DNA from: Haematococcus lacustris
Taxonomy: Eukaryota > Chlorophyta > Chlorophyceae > Chlamydomonadales > Haematococcaceae
Direction: 5' to 3'
NCBI GenBank assembly: GCA_030144725.1
Contig: JASKMD010000027.1
Coordinates: 363,796 to 427,795, forward strand
DNA: 64,000 nucleotides
Part shown: one piece after another, positions 1 to 11,286 of the stretch
How the letters are laid out: the number at the start of each line of letters is the position of its first letter
Numbering within the stretch: position 1 is the first letter of the stretch
The notes under the pieces: generated by a model
What the model was told of the DNA's origin: nothing
Database searches by the model: none
Seen by the model: the letters and a program-made list of their open reading frames with translations, nothing else
Position numbers and translations under genes: made by a program

Positions 1-1220
1 TCATGGGTCCCCACAGATGTGCCGCTACGGGCTGCTCAGCCCCACCACCAGCCTAGCCAGCTCGCAAGGGGCCCCCTGTGACAGCCCTGTAGCTGAGTCA
101 GCCGGGCCCCGGGAGGGCAGGGTGCCCAGAATGCCTAAGCGGTAGGGGCCCAGGGTGCCTAAGCGGCAGCAGCCCGAGCAGGCAGGACAGCTTGGGGACG
201 AGGGAGAGCAGCTCGGTCCTCTGCCCCTGCGGCCCCTTCGGCCATCTATTCACGTGCGCTTCGGGTCCGCCTGCGTCGCCCCGGGGCCAAGTTGGCCTGC
301 ATTGAGGCCTCTCCGGCCCCACCCCCAAGCCCACCCCCTTTGCCAGGGCCGCTCCCCTTCCTAGCCCACCCACCCTCCTCCACACACGCGTAGCCCGCGC
401 GAGGACGAGCCAGGACTAGCCATGCAACGCCCACGTGCAGCCGCCAAGTTCATGGCAGTCACCCTCAACATGCAGGGCCTTGCCCAACCTCACAAGCTGC
501 AGGCCCTGCTAGACTGGGCCGCTGACAGCCCGGCGCAGGTGGTGTTCCTTCAAAAGTGTCATAGGGCGGAGAGCGTGTGGCAGTGGGCAGAAACCAGTTC
601 AGGGGCCAAGCCCGCCTGGCCAGGGCAGTGGTTCTACACCCCCCGGCACCGGCAGTTCCCAGTGCTGACTGGTGTTGGTCAAGCCCTCCACCATCCTCCA
701 GGGGTGCACCCAGGTGCAGCTGCAGGAAGAGGGGGCCCAGGGGCGGGTGCTGCGGGTAGACGGGGAGCTGGCAGGCAGACCAATGTTCCTTGTGTGCGTG
801 TCCGCCCCGGCGCAGCAGGCAGAGCGGCCAGCGTTCTACGCATACACAGATAAATGCCTAAGTTGAGCCACTTTCTTCCAGAAAACAGTGTAGTCTCACA
901 ACGGGTTGGCTGCTCGGCAAGCAACTCATACCCACGTGTAGAGCTTGAAGTCTACTACCCGTCAGTGCCCATGTCTTTTCACGAGTCAAAGTGGTTGGGC
1001 AGCTGCAGCCCGGAAAGTGGAGGCCACCCGAAAACATGGGTTTTCAAACTAAAGTAACCTAAGTTGAGCCAGCCCCTTCACATCCAACTCTCACAGACAC
1101 TTGCTACCCCCACTTCAGGCATGTCATTACTATGGGGTTGAGGCCCTGATGGCACCAAAAATCCACATAAAAGCTGTGTTGTGAGTCGAAAGCTAATGCA
1201 TCACGATGTGCCCCCCCCCC

Positions 1221-1409
1221 CTACACGCGAGCCCCTCCGCCATACTTCGCTGCCCTCATGGAAAGCTGCTCTTCCAGCTCATGCCTGTCGTAGAACTGGT
1301 CCACTGCCCGGAAATACAGCGGAGGTTGCTCCTCCATTGAGCAACTAACAGCTGCATCCATCATATCGTTGGTCACATGTAGGCAATTCCATGGTGTTAG
1401 AGTCACCAT
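1221..1409 (-). pseudogene. Transposase C-terminal remnant (pogo-like)
   Basis: A 62-residue minus-strand reading frame ends in a run of charged residues (QFYDRHELEEQL). The same frame is open upstream to a stop near 1455, adding residues such as LLAAAKACIQAG. It lies inside the pogo-like element in the order and orientation expected for the region after the DDE domain. No DDE motif is present. The assignment rests mainly on position and orientation relative to the N-terminal remnant, so it is tentative. Confidence 0.45.
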
Positions 1410-1581
1410 GCTCTTGCCAGCTTGGATGCAGGCTTTGGCAGCTGCCAGCAGCTGCTACTTGTTGGGGCGGTATAGGCGTTGTTGGGGGGGTCTTGGCAAA
1501 CGCACGCTTCAATGGCTTTGTTTAGTATGGTTTATTATGATATTAATTCATACTAATAAATTCATTATTATTTCAATGGCT

Positions 1582-1983
1582 TCATTTGCTGCTCGGGCTT
1601 GCATCAGGGAAGGAGTGTGGCAGGCCCTTGCTCACACGGAACTCGCAGGCCCACTGCACTGCTCCAAGGAGGTCCAATCTGGTCACACCCCTACCCTGCG
1701 CTTTGGCCCCCTTGACAATGTTGACCAGCTGCATCTCCTCTGCCTCAATCAAAGCTGTCGGTCTCCACCTTGTAGCAACCCTACCCCCCATGTTGATAAA
1801 GTCGCTGAGGGTGGAGCGGCTGACTCCATGCTGTTGGGCCAGGGCACGCAATGAAGGGAGCGCAGTGCCCCTGGGGTGCTTGAAGTAGGCTTTGATGGCA
1901 GCGGCCAGCTTGCCAGCCCCCAAGGCTTTGTCAGCAGAAGCCTTGCTAGACGCCCTCAAAGGCTTGGCGGGTGGGAGGGCCAT
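1582..1983 (-). pseudogene. Pogo/CENP-B-type transposase N-terminal remnant with helix-turn-helix
   Basis: This 133-residue minus-strand frame contains a psq-type helix-turn-helix around residues 45-65 (LRALAQQHGVSRSTLSDFIN). It is followed by a second segment (TALIEAEEMQLVNIVKGAKA) resembling the start of the CENP-B-type DNA-binding domain. That is the usual N-terminal pair of pogo and Tigger transposases, which bind the terminal repeats. The frame stops just where the DDE catalytic domain should begin, and the next 170 bp is AT-rich junction sequence. An internal deletion is therefore the simplest explanation. Confidence 0.7.
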
Positions 1984-2636
1984 CGGGGTTGGGGCTGGGG
2001 CTGCAGGTCAGGTCAAGTGCAAGCCAAAATTTGCTGCATGGGCCATTTTCATGCCCGATTCCGCGCGTGCCCCGGCACGTAAGCGGCAGCAAGGCGAAGC
2101 GCACCCAGTGCCGCGGTTGTGACGCCCACCGAAGAGTCTGGAAGTGCGGCGCAGGCGGCGCAAGAAGCTCAGGGCTGGCGGGGCGCGGCCTTAAGCCGTT
2201 GGGCGGTTAAAATGGGTGGAAGCGGCGAAGTCCAGATCTCACCAGCCGACCTGCCATTGCATGGCGCGACCCTTCAACCACCGTCGCAACCACCTCTAGC
2301 GGTGGTGCGCGGAAAAAAATCGCGGGGTTTCACCCAAGAACCAAGAGATCGCGATGTTTGGGGTGGCTCAACTTAGGCATTTATCTGTGTAGTGCCTTCC
2401 TGCTTGCCTCCTGCCAGCCGCGGACCGCCGCGTACTCCTCATGGGAGGCGACCTCAACTGTATCCTGGCCCCAGCGGACAGAGTGGGCATCCCGCAGAGC
2501 TCGCAGCATGGGGAGGCCTGGGTGGGCAGCCGGGGCCAAGGGGCGGAGCAGCTGCGGCAGCTGGTGGGTGAGCGGGGTCTGGTGGACCCGTGGCGTCATC
2601 TGCACCCCTCCAAGAGAGACCTCACCCACTTCAGCG

Positions 2637-2726
2637 AGCGTTGGCAGACGGGTGCGCGCCTCGATCGGTGGTACATCTCAGAGCGTTGGCAGACGGGTGC
2701 GCGCCTCGATCGGTGGTACATCTCAG
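2637..2726 (+). repeat. 45-bp in-frame tandem duplication inside the LINE endonuclease
   Basis: Two perfect consecutive 45-bp copies each encode a 15-residue segment containing RLDRWYIS, the family's conserved late strand. The same duplication is present in every array unit (for example 5257-5346), so it arose before the array expanded. Confidence 0.95.
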
Positions 2727-3426
2727 AGGAGTTGGTGCAGTGGCAGATGGACAGCGCCATCCAGGGGCTGCCCACCGACCACCGGCCGGTATCTGAGGCT
2801 GTGTGCCCCCCGACCTGCCTCTCATCGTCCCCGCTCCCTGGCGCTGCACCCCGCCCACCTCGACAACCCTGACCTCCTAGACTGCCTCAAGGTCTTCCCA
2901 ACAGGCGAGGCACAACACCACTAGGCTGCGAGTCAGCTGGGGCTGCCCAGGGATGGGCACAGCGCTAGGTGGGCCCGCCTCAAGCAGGGCCTGGCCAGGC
3001 GCGCCCAACAGTTCCTGCGGGTCCAACGCCGAGCGCAGCGTGATCTGCGGCAGCGCAGGGAGAAGGCGGCGGCAGCGGCCAGGGCGCACCTCGTGCGGCA
3101 GCTAATGCGGGTGGAGCGAGAGGGGGAGGCTGAGGTTGGCTCAGCAGCAGCGACAGCAGCATAGCCCTACATCCCGGGGCCCTCACCCTGCCTGAGTTGT
3201 CCACCCCCCCCTCCAGCGCACCTCAGTTGGGGCTGGCACGGCTGGGGATGAGGGGGCCCGGGTGGCGCATGCGTCTTGCTTTGTCCCGCCCCGCCCCGCG
3301 CTCCCCCCCCTCACACCTCTTCCCACACGTTTGCTCTCTGGCCCCCTCTACACCCCTTGGGCAGCCCCTCCCCCCTTGTTAAGTCCTCCCGCTGCCCGTC
3401 ACGGGGCTCTTGAGGGGTCTATCGCC

Positions 3427-4038
3427 ATGGGTTCCCCTCCCAGTTTCCCCCCACAAGCCTCTCCGCGCTGCCCAGGGCACTTGGGGCTGCTGGTGAAGGC
3501 CCTCACTAAGGGCGCGGTTCTGGCCTCCAAGGGCAAGCTCGCAGCTAACAAGCTGAGAGCTTCCACAGCCAAGGGTCTAGCAGCAGCCGGGCAGTGGGTG
3601 GGTGCGGAACCTTCCGCCAGCCCTCCCTCCCTTGACCCCGTGGACGCCGAGGTAGCGGGCCCCACCGCCCCTTGGCCAAGGCAGGACACGGGTGTAGGCT
3701 CAGTCCATCTTCTCCCAGTGCAGGAGACCGTTCCTTCTTCCGGGATGGGCAGCCGTTTCGGGTCAGAGAGGGGCGGAGCCGCTGAGATGCAGGCCAGTCA
3801 GTCTCCCCGCTGGTTTGACACCGCCGCCAGGGCCCCTCCGCGCCCCTCCCTGGGTGACAGGAGGGCCGGGCGGGAGGAGCGGCAGGGGGAGGCCCAATGT
3901 AGGTCGAGGCGAGGCAGCACGCAGTCAGCTACCCAGCCAGCCAAAGGGGGTCCTCCCCGGCGCCGGTATGACATCCCCTCGTCCGCTTCCAGCTCTGAGG
4001 TCAAGGAGGATCTGCGGGTAGGGATAGTAGGCGGGTAG
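3427..4038 (+). CDS. Low-complexity ORF upstream of the LINE endonuclease, copy 1 (possible ORF1)
   Basis: The frame encodes 203 residues from an ATG in good context (GCCATGG); it stays open upstream to about 3262 without an earlier ATG. The protein has a Lys/Ala-rich amphipathic stretch near residues 25-50 (KALTKGAVLASKGKLAANKL), a Pro/Ser-rich middle and an Arg-rich tail ending in PRRRYDIPSS. No zinc knuckle or RRM is seen. It lies before the endonuclease of the next unit, which is where LINE ORF1 sits, so ORF1 is the best guess. It could also be chance open frame in GC-rich DNA. The unit is flanked by copies that keep the frame open, which is weak evidence for coding since the copies are nearly identical. 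Confidence 0.35.
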   Translation: MGSPPSFPPQASPRCPGHLGLLVKALTKGAVLASKGKLAANKLRASTAKGLAAAGQWVGAEPSASPPSLDPVDAEVAGPTAPWPRQDTGVGSVHLLPVQETVPSSGMGSRFGSERGGAAEMQASQSPRWFDTAARAPPRPSLGDRRAGREERQGEAQCRSRRGSTQSATQPAKGGPPRRRYDIPSSASSSEVKEDLRVGIVGG

Positions 4039-4109
4039 GGGGATAGGCGAGGGGGGTAGGCGAGGGGGGTAGGCGAGGGGGTTAGGCAAGTAGGCGGGTA
4101 GGGATAGTG
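4014..4109 (+). repeat. G-rich minisatellite at the ORF1/endonuclease spacer
   Basis: Several imperfect copies of a 12-13 base motif (TAGGCGAGGGGGG) follow the ORF. One copy varies between units: GGCAAG, GGCAAA or GGCGAG. The block begins GTAGGG after CTGCG and is followed 70-80 bp later by CCCCACAG, so it could lie in an intron. Similar blocks follow every unit. Confidence 0.7.
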
Positions 4110-4588
4110 ATCTAGAGGCTCAGCTCAGGCCGCGGCTAGCCGGCAGGCAGCGTGCTGCTCAGCTTGGTCATGGGTCCCCACAGGTGTGCCGCTACGGGCT
4201 GCTCAGCCCCACCACCAGCCTAGCCAGCTCGCAAGGGGCCCCCTGTGACAGCCCTGTAGCTGAGTCAGCCGGGCCCCGGGAGGGCAGGGTGCCCAGAATG
4301 CCTAAGCGGTAGGGGCCCAGGGTGCCTAAGCGGCAGCAGCCCGAGCAGGCAGGACAGCTTGGGGACGAGGGAGAGCAGCTCGGTCCTCTGCCCCTGCGGC
4401 CCCTTCGGCCATCTATTCACGTGCGCTTCGGGTCCGCCTGCGTCGCCCCGGGGCCAAGTTGGCCTGCATTGAGGCCTCTCCGGCCCCACCCCCAAGCCCA
4501 CCCCCTTTGCCAGGGCCGCTCCCCTTCCTAGCCCACCCACCCTCCTCCACACACGCGTAGCCCGCGCGAGGACGAGCCAGGACTAGCC

Positions 4589-5784
4589 ATGCAACGCCCA
4601 CGTGCAGCCGCCAAGTTCATGGCAGTCACCCTCAACATGCAGGGCCTTGCCCAACCTCACAAGCTGCAGGCCCTGCTAGACTGGGCCGCTGACAGCCCGG
4701 CGCAGGTGGTGTTCCTTCAAAAGTGTCATAGGGCGGAGAGCGTGTGGCAGTGGGCAGAAACCAGTTCAGGGGCCAAGCCCGCCTGGCCAGGGCAGTGGTT
4801 CTACACCCCCCGGCACCGGCAGTTCCCAGTGCTGACTGGTGTTGGTCAAGCCCTCCACCATCCTCCAGGGGTGCACCCAGGTGCAGCTGCAGGAAGAGGG
4901 GGCCCAGGGGCGGGTGCTGCGGGTGGACGGGGAGCTGGCAGGCAGACCAATGTTCCTTGTGTGCGTGTCCGCCCCGGCGCAGCAGGCAGAGCGGCCAGCG
5001 TTCTACGCATAGTGCCTTCCTGCTTGCCTCCTGCCAGCCGCGGACCGCCGCGTACTCCTCATGGGAGGCGACCTCAACTGTATCCTGGCCCCAGCGGACA
5101 GAGTGGGCATCCCGCAGAGCTCGCAGCATGGGGAGGCCTGGGTGGGCAGCCGGGGCCAAGGGGCGGAGCAGCTGCGGCAGCTGGTGGGTGAGCGGGGTCT
5201 GGTGGACCCGTGGCGTCATCTGCACCCCTCCAAGAGAGACCTCACCCACTTCAGCGAGCGTTGGCAGACGGGTGCGCGCCTCGATCGGTGGTACATCTCA
5301 GAGCGTTGGCAGACGGGTGCGCGCCTCGATCGGTGGTACATCTCAGAGGAGTTGGTGCAGTGGCAGATGGACAGCGCCATCCAGGGGCTGCCCACCGACC
5401 ACCGGCCGGTATCTGAGGCTGTGTGCCCCCCGACCTGCCTCTCATCGTCCCCGCTCCCTGGCGCTGCACCCCGCCCACCTCGACAACCCTGACCTCCTAG
5501 ACTGCCTCAAGGTCTTCCCAACAGGCGAGGCACAACACCACTAGGCTGCGAGTCAGCTGGGGCTGCCCAGGGATGGGCACAGCGCTAGGTGGGCCCGCCT
5601 CAAGCAGGGCCTGGCCAGGCGCGCCCAACAGTTCCTGCGGGTCCAACGCCGAGCGCAGCGTGATCTGCGGCAGCGCAGGGAGAAGGCGGCGGCAGCGGCC
5701 AGGGCGCACCTCGTGCGGCAGCTAATGCGGGTGGAGCGAGAGGGGGAGGCTGAGGTTGGCTCAGCAGCAGCGACAGCAGCATAG
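4589..5784 (+). pseudogene. LINE APE endonuclease and linker, array unit 2
   Basis: This is the uninterrupted form of the unit 1 pseudogene with the same frameshift, in-frame TAG (5009-5011), Glu-to-Lys change and 45-bp duplication. It shares CGCGGACC and CTGGTGGGTG with unit 1, whereas units 3-8 have CGCCGACC and CTGGCGGGTG. Units 1 and 2 therefore form one branch. Confidence 0.85.
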
Positions 5785-6046
5785 CCCTACATCCCGGGGC
5801 CCTCACCCTGCCTGAGTTGTCCACCCCCCCCTCCAGCGCACCTCAGTTGGGGCTGGCACGGCTGGGGATGAGGGGGCCCGGGTGGCGCATGCGTCTTGCT
5901 TTGTCCCGCCCCGCCCCGCGCTCCCCCCCCTCACACCTCTTCCCACACGTTTGCTCTCTGGCCCCCTCTACACCCCTTGGGCAGCCCCTCCCCCCTTGTT
6001 AAGTCCTCCCGCTGCCCGTCACGGGGCTCTTGAGGGGTCTATCGCC

Positions 6047-6658
6047 ATGGGTTCCCCTCCCAGTTTCCCCCCACAAGCCTCTCCGCGCTGCCCAGGGCAC
6101 TTGGGGCTGCTGGTGAAGGCCCTCACTAAGGGCGCGGTTCTGGCCTCCAAGGGCAAGCTCGCAGCTAACAAGCTGAGAGCTTCCACAGCCAAGGGTCTAG
6201 CAGCAGCCGGGCAGTGGGTGGGTGCGGAACCTTCCGCCAGCCCTCCCTCCCTTGACCCCGTGGACGCCGAGGTAGCGGGCCCCACCGCCCCTTGGCCAAG
6301 GCAGGACACGGGTGTAGGCTCAGTCCATCTTCTCCCAGTGCAGGAGACCGTTCCTTCTTCCGGGATGGGCAGCCGTTTCGGGTCAGAGAGGGGCGGAGCC
6401 GCTGAGATGCAGGCCAGTCAGTCTCCCCGCTGGTTTGACACCGCCGCCAGGGCCCCTCCGCGCCCCTCCCTGGGTGACAGGAGGGCCGGGCGGGAGGAGC
6501 GGCAGGGGGAGGCCCAATGTAGGTCGAGGCGAGGCAGCACGCAGTCAGCTACCCAGCCAGCCAAAGGGGGTCCTCCCCGGCGCCGGTATGACATCCCCTC
6601 GTCCGCTTCCAGCTCTGAGGTCAAGGAGGATCTGCGGGTAGGGATAGTAGGCGGGTAG
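6047..6658 (+). CDS. Low-complexity ORF, copy 2
   Basis: Identical in length and frame to copy 1 (203 residues), at the same place in the unit. The following minisatellite has the GGCAAA variant. Function unknown. Confidence 0.3.
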   Translation: MGSPPSFPPQASPRCPGHLGLLVKALTKGAVLASKGKLAANKLRASTAKGLAAAGQWVGAEPSASPPSLDPVDAEVAGPTAPWPRQDTGVGSVHLLPVQETVPSSGMGSRFGSERGGAAEMQASQSPRWFDTAARAPPRPSLGDRRAGREERQGEAQCRSRRGSTQSATQPAKGGPPRRRYDIPSSASSSEVKEDLRVGIVGG

Positions 6659-7208
6659 GGGGATAGGCGAGGGGGGTAGGCGAGGGGGGTAGGCGAGGGG
6701 GTTAGGCAAATAGGCGGGTAGGGATAGTGATCTAGAGGCTCAGCTCAGGCCGCGGCTAGCCGGCAGGCAGCGTGCTGCTCAGCTTGGTCATGGGTCCCCA
6801 CAGGTGTGCCGCTACGGGCTGCTCAGCCCCACCACCAGCCTAGCCAGCTCGCAAGGGGCCCCCTGTGACAGCCCTGTAGCTGAGTCAGCCGGGCCCCGGG
6901 AGGGCAGGGTGCCCAGAATGCCTAAGCGGTAGGGGCCCAGGGTGCCTAAGCGGCAGCAGCCCGAGCAGGCAGGACAGCTTGGGGACGAGGGAGAGCAGCT
7001 CGGTCCTCTGCCCCTGCGGCCCCTTCGGCCATCTATTCACGTGCGCTTCGGGTCCGCCTGCGTCGCCCCGGGGCCAAGTTGGCCTGCATTGAGGCCTCTC
7101 CGGCCCCACCCCCAAGCCCACCCCCTTTGCCAGGGCCGCTCCCCTTCCTAGCCCACCCACCCTCCTCCACACACGCGTAGCCCGCGCGAGGACGAGCCAG
7201 GACTAGCC

Positions 7209-8404
7209 ATGCAACGCCCACGTGCAGCCGCCAAGTTCATGGCAGTCACCCTCAACATGCAGGGCCTTGCCCAACCTCACAAGCTGCAGGCCCTGCTAGA
7301 CTGGGCCGCTGACAGCCCGGCGCAGGTGGTGTTCCTTCAAAAGTGTCATAGGGCGGAGAGCGTGTGGCAGTGGGCAGAAACCAGTTCAGGGGCCAAGCCC
7401 GCCTGGCCAGGGCAGTGGTTCTACACCCCCCGGCACCGGCAGTTCCCAGTGCTGACTGGTGTTGGTCAAGCCCTCCACCATCCTCCAGGGGTGCACCCAG
7501 GTGCAGCTGCAGGAAGAGGGGGCCCAGGGGCGGGTGCTGCGGGTGGACGGGGAGCTGGCAGGCAGACCAATGTTCCTTGTGTGCGTGTCCGCCCCGGCGC
7601 AGCAGGCAGAGCGGCCAGCGTTCTACGCATAGTGCCTTCCTGCTTGCCTCCTGCCAGCCGCCGACCGCCGCGTACTCCTCATGGGAGGCGACCTCAACTG
7701 TATCCTGGCCCCAGCGGACAGAGTGGGCATCCCGCAGAGCTCGCAGCATGGGGAGGCCTGGGTGGGCAGCCGGGGCCAAGGGGCGGAGCAGCTGCGGCAG
7801 CTGGCGGGTGAGCGGGGTCTGGTGGACCCGTGGCGTCATCTGCACCCCTCCAAGAGAGACCTCACCCACTTCAGCGAGCGTTGGCAGACGGGTGCGCGCC
7901 TCGATCGGTGGTACATCTCAGAGCGTTGGCAGACGGGTGCGCGCCTCGATCGGTGGTACATCTCAGAGGAGTTGGTGCAGTGGCAGATGGACAGCGCCAT
8001 CCAGGGGCTGCCCACCGACCACCGGCCGGTATCTGAGGCTGTGTGCCCCCCGACCTGCCTCTCATCGTCCCCGCTCCCTGGCGCTGCACCCCGCCCACCT
8101 CGACAACCCTGACCTCCTAGACTGCCTCAAGGTCTTCCCAACAGGCGAGGCACAACACCACTAGGCTGCGAGTCAGCTGGGGCTGCCCAGGGATGGGCAC
8201 AGCGCTAGGTGGGCCCGCCTCAAGCAGGGCCTGGCCAGGCGCGCCCAACAGTTCCTGCGGGTCCAACGCCGAGCGCAGCGTGATCTGCGGCAGCGCAGGG
8301 AGAAGGCGGCGGCAGCGGCCAGGGCGCACCTCGTGCGGCAGCTAATGCGGGTGGAGCGAGAGGGGGAGGCTGAGGTTGGCTCAGCAGCAGCGACAGCAGC
8401 ATAG
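7209..8404 (+). pseudogene. LINE APE endonuclease and linker, array unit 3
   Basis: Same broken structure as unit 2. First unit in the array with CGCCGACC and CTGGCGGGTG, the variants shared by units 3-8. Confidence 0.85.
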
Positions 8405-8666
8405 CCCTACATCCCGGGGCCCTCACCCTGCCTGAGTTGTCCACCCCCCCCTCCAGCGCACCTCAGTTGGGGCTGGCACGGCTGGGGATGAGGGGGCCCG
8501 GGTGGCGCATGCGTCTTGCTTTGTCCCGCCCCGCCCCGCGCTCCCCCCCCTCACACCTCTTCCCACACGTTTGCTCTCTGGCCCCCTCTACACCCCTTGG
8601 GCAGCCCCTCCCCCCTTGTTAAGTCCTCCCGCTGCCCGTCACGGGGCTCTTGAGGGGTCTATCGCC

Positions 8667-9278
8667 ATGGGTTCCCCTCCCAGTTTCCCCCCACAAGCCT
8701 CTCCGCGCTGCCCAGGGCACTTGGGGCTGCTGGTGAAGGCCCTCACTAAGGGCGCGGTTCTGGCCTCCAAGGGCAAGCTCGCAGCTAACAAGCTGAGAGC
8801 TTCCACAGCCAAGGGTCTAGCAGCAGCCGGGCAGTGGGTGGGTGCGGAACCTTCCGCCAGCCCTCCCTCCCTTGACCCCGTGGACGCCGAGGTAGCGGGC
8901 CCCACCGCCCCTTGGCCAAGGCAGGACACGGGTGTAGGCTCAGTCCATCTTCTCCCAGTGCAGGAGACCGTTCCTTCTTCCGGAATGGGCAGCCGTTTCG
9001 GGTCAGAGAGGGGCGGAGCCGCTGAGATGCAGGCCAGTCAGTCTCCCCGCTGGTTTGACACCGCCGCCAGGGCCCCTCCGCGCCCCTCCCTGGGTGACAG
9101 GAGGGCCGGGCGGGAGGAGCGGCAGGGGGAGGCCCAATGTAGGTCGAGGCGAGGCAGCACGCAGTCAGCTACCCAGCCAGCCAAAGGGGGTCCTCCCCGG
9201 CGCCGGTATGACATCCCCTCGTCCGCTTCCAGCTCTGAGGTCAAGGAGGATCTGCGGGTAGGGATAGTAGGCGGGTAG
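8667..9278 (+). CDS. Low-complexity ORF, copy 3
   Basis: Same 203-residue frame. Carries the silent CCGGAATGGG variant (near 8983) shared with copies 5 and 6. Confidence 0.3.
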   Translation: MGSPPSFPPQASPRCPGHLGLLVKALTKGAVLASKGKLAANKLRASTAKGLAAAGQWVGAEPSASPPSLDPVDAEVAGPTAPWPRQDTGVGSVHLLPVQETVPSSGMGSRFGSERGGAAEMQASQSPRWFDTAARAPPRPSLGDRRAGREERQGEAQCRSRRGSTQSATQPAKGGPPRRRYDIPSSASSSEVKEDLRVGIVGG

Positions 9279-9828
9279 GGGGATAGGCGAGGGGGGTAGG
9301 CGAGGGGGGTAGGCGAGGGGGTTAGGCAAGTAGGCGGGTAGGGATAGTGATCTAGAGGCTCAGCTCAGGCCGCGGCTAGCCGGCAGGCAGCGTGCTGCTC
9401 AGCTTGGTCATGGGTCCCCACAGGTGTGCCGCTACGGGCTGCTCAGCCCCACCACCAGCCTAGCCAGCTCGCAGGGGGCCCCCTGTGACAGCCCTGTAGC
9501 TGAGTCAGCAGGGCCCCGGGAGGGCAGGGTGCCCAGAATGCCTAAGCGGTAGGGGCCCAGGGTGCCTAAGCGGCAGCAGCCCGAGCAGGCAGGACAGCTT
9601 GGGGACGAGGGAGAGCAGCTCGGTCCTCTGCCCCTGCGGCCCCTTCGGCCATCTATTCACGTGCGCTTCGGGTCCGCCTGCGTCGCCCCGGGGCCAAGTT
9701 GGCCTGCATTGAGGCCTCTCCGGCCCCACCCCCAAGCCCACCCCCTTTGCCAGGGCCGCTCCCCTTCCTAGCCCACCCACCCTCCTCCACACACGCGTAG
9801 CCCGCGCGAGGACGAGCCAGGACTAGCC

Positions 9829-11024
9829 ATGCAACGCCCACGTGCAGCCGCCAAGTTCATGGCAGTCACCCTCAACATGCAGGGCCTTGCCCAACCTCAC
9901 AAGCTGCAGGCCCTGCTAGACTGGGCCGCTGACAGCCCGGCGCAGGTGGTGTTCCTTCAAAAGTGTCATAGGGCGGAGAGCGTGTGGCAGTGGGCAGAAA
10001 CCAGTTCAGGGGCCAAGCCCGCCTGGCCAGGGCAGTGGTTCTACACCCCCCGGCACCGGCAGTTCCCAGTGCTGACTGGTGTTGGTCAAGCCCTCCACCA
10101 TCCTCCAGGGGTGCACCCAGGTGCAGCTGCAGGAAGAGGGGGCCCAGGGGCGGGTGCTGCTGGTGGACGGGGAGCTGGCAGGCAGACCAATGTTCCTTGT
10201 GTGCGTGTCCGCCCCGGCGCAGCAGGCAGAGCGGCCAGCGTTCTACGCATAGTGCCTTCCTGCTTGCCTCCTGCCAGCCGCCGACCGCCGCGTACTCCTC
10301 ATGGGAGGCGACCTCAACTGTATCCTGGCCCCAGCGGACAGAGTGGGCATCCCGCAGAGCTCGCAGCATGGGGAGGCCTGGGTGGGCAGCCGGGGCCAAG
10401 GGGCGGAGCAGCTGCGGCAGCTGGCGGGTGAGCGGGGTCTGGTGGACCCGTGGCGTCATCTGCACCCCTCCAAGAGAGACCTCACCCACTTCAGCGAGCG
10501 TTGGCAGACGGGTGCGCGCCTCGATCGGTGGTACATCTCAGAGCGTTGGCAGACGGGTGCGCGCCTCGATCGGTGGTACATCTCAGAGGAGTTGGTGCAG
10601 TGGCAGATGGACAGCGCCATCCAGGGGCTGCCCACCGACCACCGGCCGGTATCTGAGGCTGTGTGCCCCCCGACCTGCCTCTCATCGTCCCCGCTCCCTG
10701 GCGCTGCACCCCGCCCACCTCGACAACCCTGACCTCCTAGACTGCCTCAAGGTCTTCCCAACAGGCGAGGCACAACACCACTAGGCTGCGAGTCAGCTGG
10801 GGCTGCCCAGGGATGGGCACAGCGCTAGGTGGGCCCGCCTCAAGCAGGGCCTGGCCAGGCGCGCCCAACAGTTCCTGCGGGTCCAACGCCGAGCGCAGCG
10901 TGATCTGCGGCAGCGCAGGGAGAAGGCGGCGGCAGCGGCCAGGGCGCACCTCGTGCGGCAGCTAATGCGGGTGGAGCGAGAGGGGGAGGCTGAGGTTGGC
11001 TCAGCAGCAGCGACAGCAGCATAG
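9829..11024 (+). pseudogene. LINE APE endonuclease and linker, array unit 4
   Basis: Same broken structure. It carries a T variant (TGCTGGTGGACG, near 10160) found otherwise only in unit 6. The spacer just upstream has private changes at about 9473 and 9510. Confidence 0.85.
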
Positions 11025-11286
11025 CCCTACATCCCGGGGCCCTCACCCTGCCTGAGTTGTCCACCCCCCCCTCCAGCGCACCTCAGTTGGGGCTGGCACG
11101 GCTGGGGATGAGGGGGCCCGGGTGGCGCATGCGTCTTGCTTTGTCCCGCCCCGCCCCGCGCTCCCCCCCCTCACACCTCTTCCCACACGTTTGCTCTCTG
11201 GCCCCCTCTACACCCCTTGGGCAGCCCCTCCCCCCTTGTTAAGTCCTCCCGCTGCCCGTCACGGGGCTCTTGAGGGGTCTATCGCC

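Larger units (their letters stand above)
845..2389 (-). mobile_element. Pogo-like (Tc1/mariner superfamily) deletion derivative, 1,545 bp
   Basis: Array unit 1 is 1,547 bp longer than the rest. The extra DNA is bounded by perfect 26-bp terminal inverted repeats (845-870 and 2364-2389, starting CACAGATAAATGCCTAAG) and flanked by TA at 843-844 and 2390-2391. The empty site is visible in the other seven units as CGCATAGTGCC. A 14-bp direct copy of the inner TIR (CCTAAGTTGAGCCA) recurs at 1058-1071. Minus-strand remnants encode the N- and C-terminal ends of a pogo/CENP-B-type transposase with the catalytic middle missing, so it is non-autonomous. TA duplication and helix-turn-helix content are typical of the pogo branch. 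Confidence 0.93.
422..3164 (+). pseudogene. LINE APE-type endonuclease and linker, dead, array unit 1 (with transposon insertion)
   Basis: The N-terminal part reads MAVTLNMQGL...VVFLQKCHR, matching the first endonuclease/exonuclease/phosphatase motif (catalytic Asn) and the position of the usual QE motif, where Glu is replaced by Lys. After a frameshift near 680 the middle follows in another frame to an in-frame TAG in CGCATAG. Downstream come GGDLNC, RLDRWYIS and TDHRPV, the later motifs of the family. A basic linker rich in Arg, Gln and Ala ends at TAG 3162-3164, the usual bridge towards a reverse transcriptase that is absent here. The pogo-like element at 845-2389 interrupts this copy exactly at the TA of the in-frame TAG. 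Unit 1 also has an A at its GGGTAGACGG where the other copies have G. The fold assignment is firm; activity is not expected. Confidence 0.85.

Noticed and set aside
4014..4109. Telomere-like repeat (TAGGG variants)
   Set aside because: The unit TAGGCGAGGGGGG is irregular and differs from the algal TTTTAGGG telomere; it recurs inside every array unit.
4632..5249. 205-codon minus-strand ORF in each array unit
   Set aside because: Complement of the endonuclease region; no domain; GC-rich DNA keeps antisense frames open.
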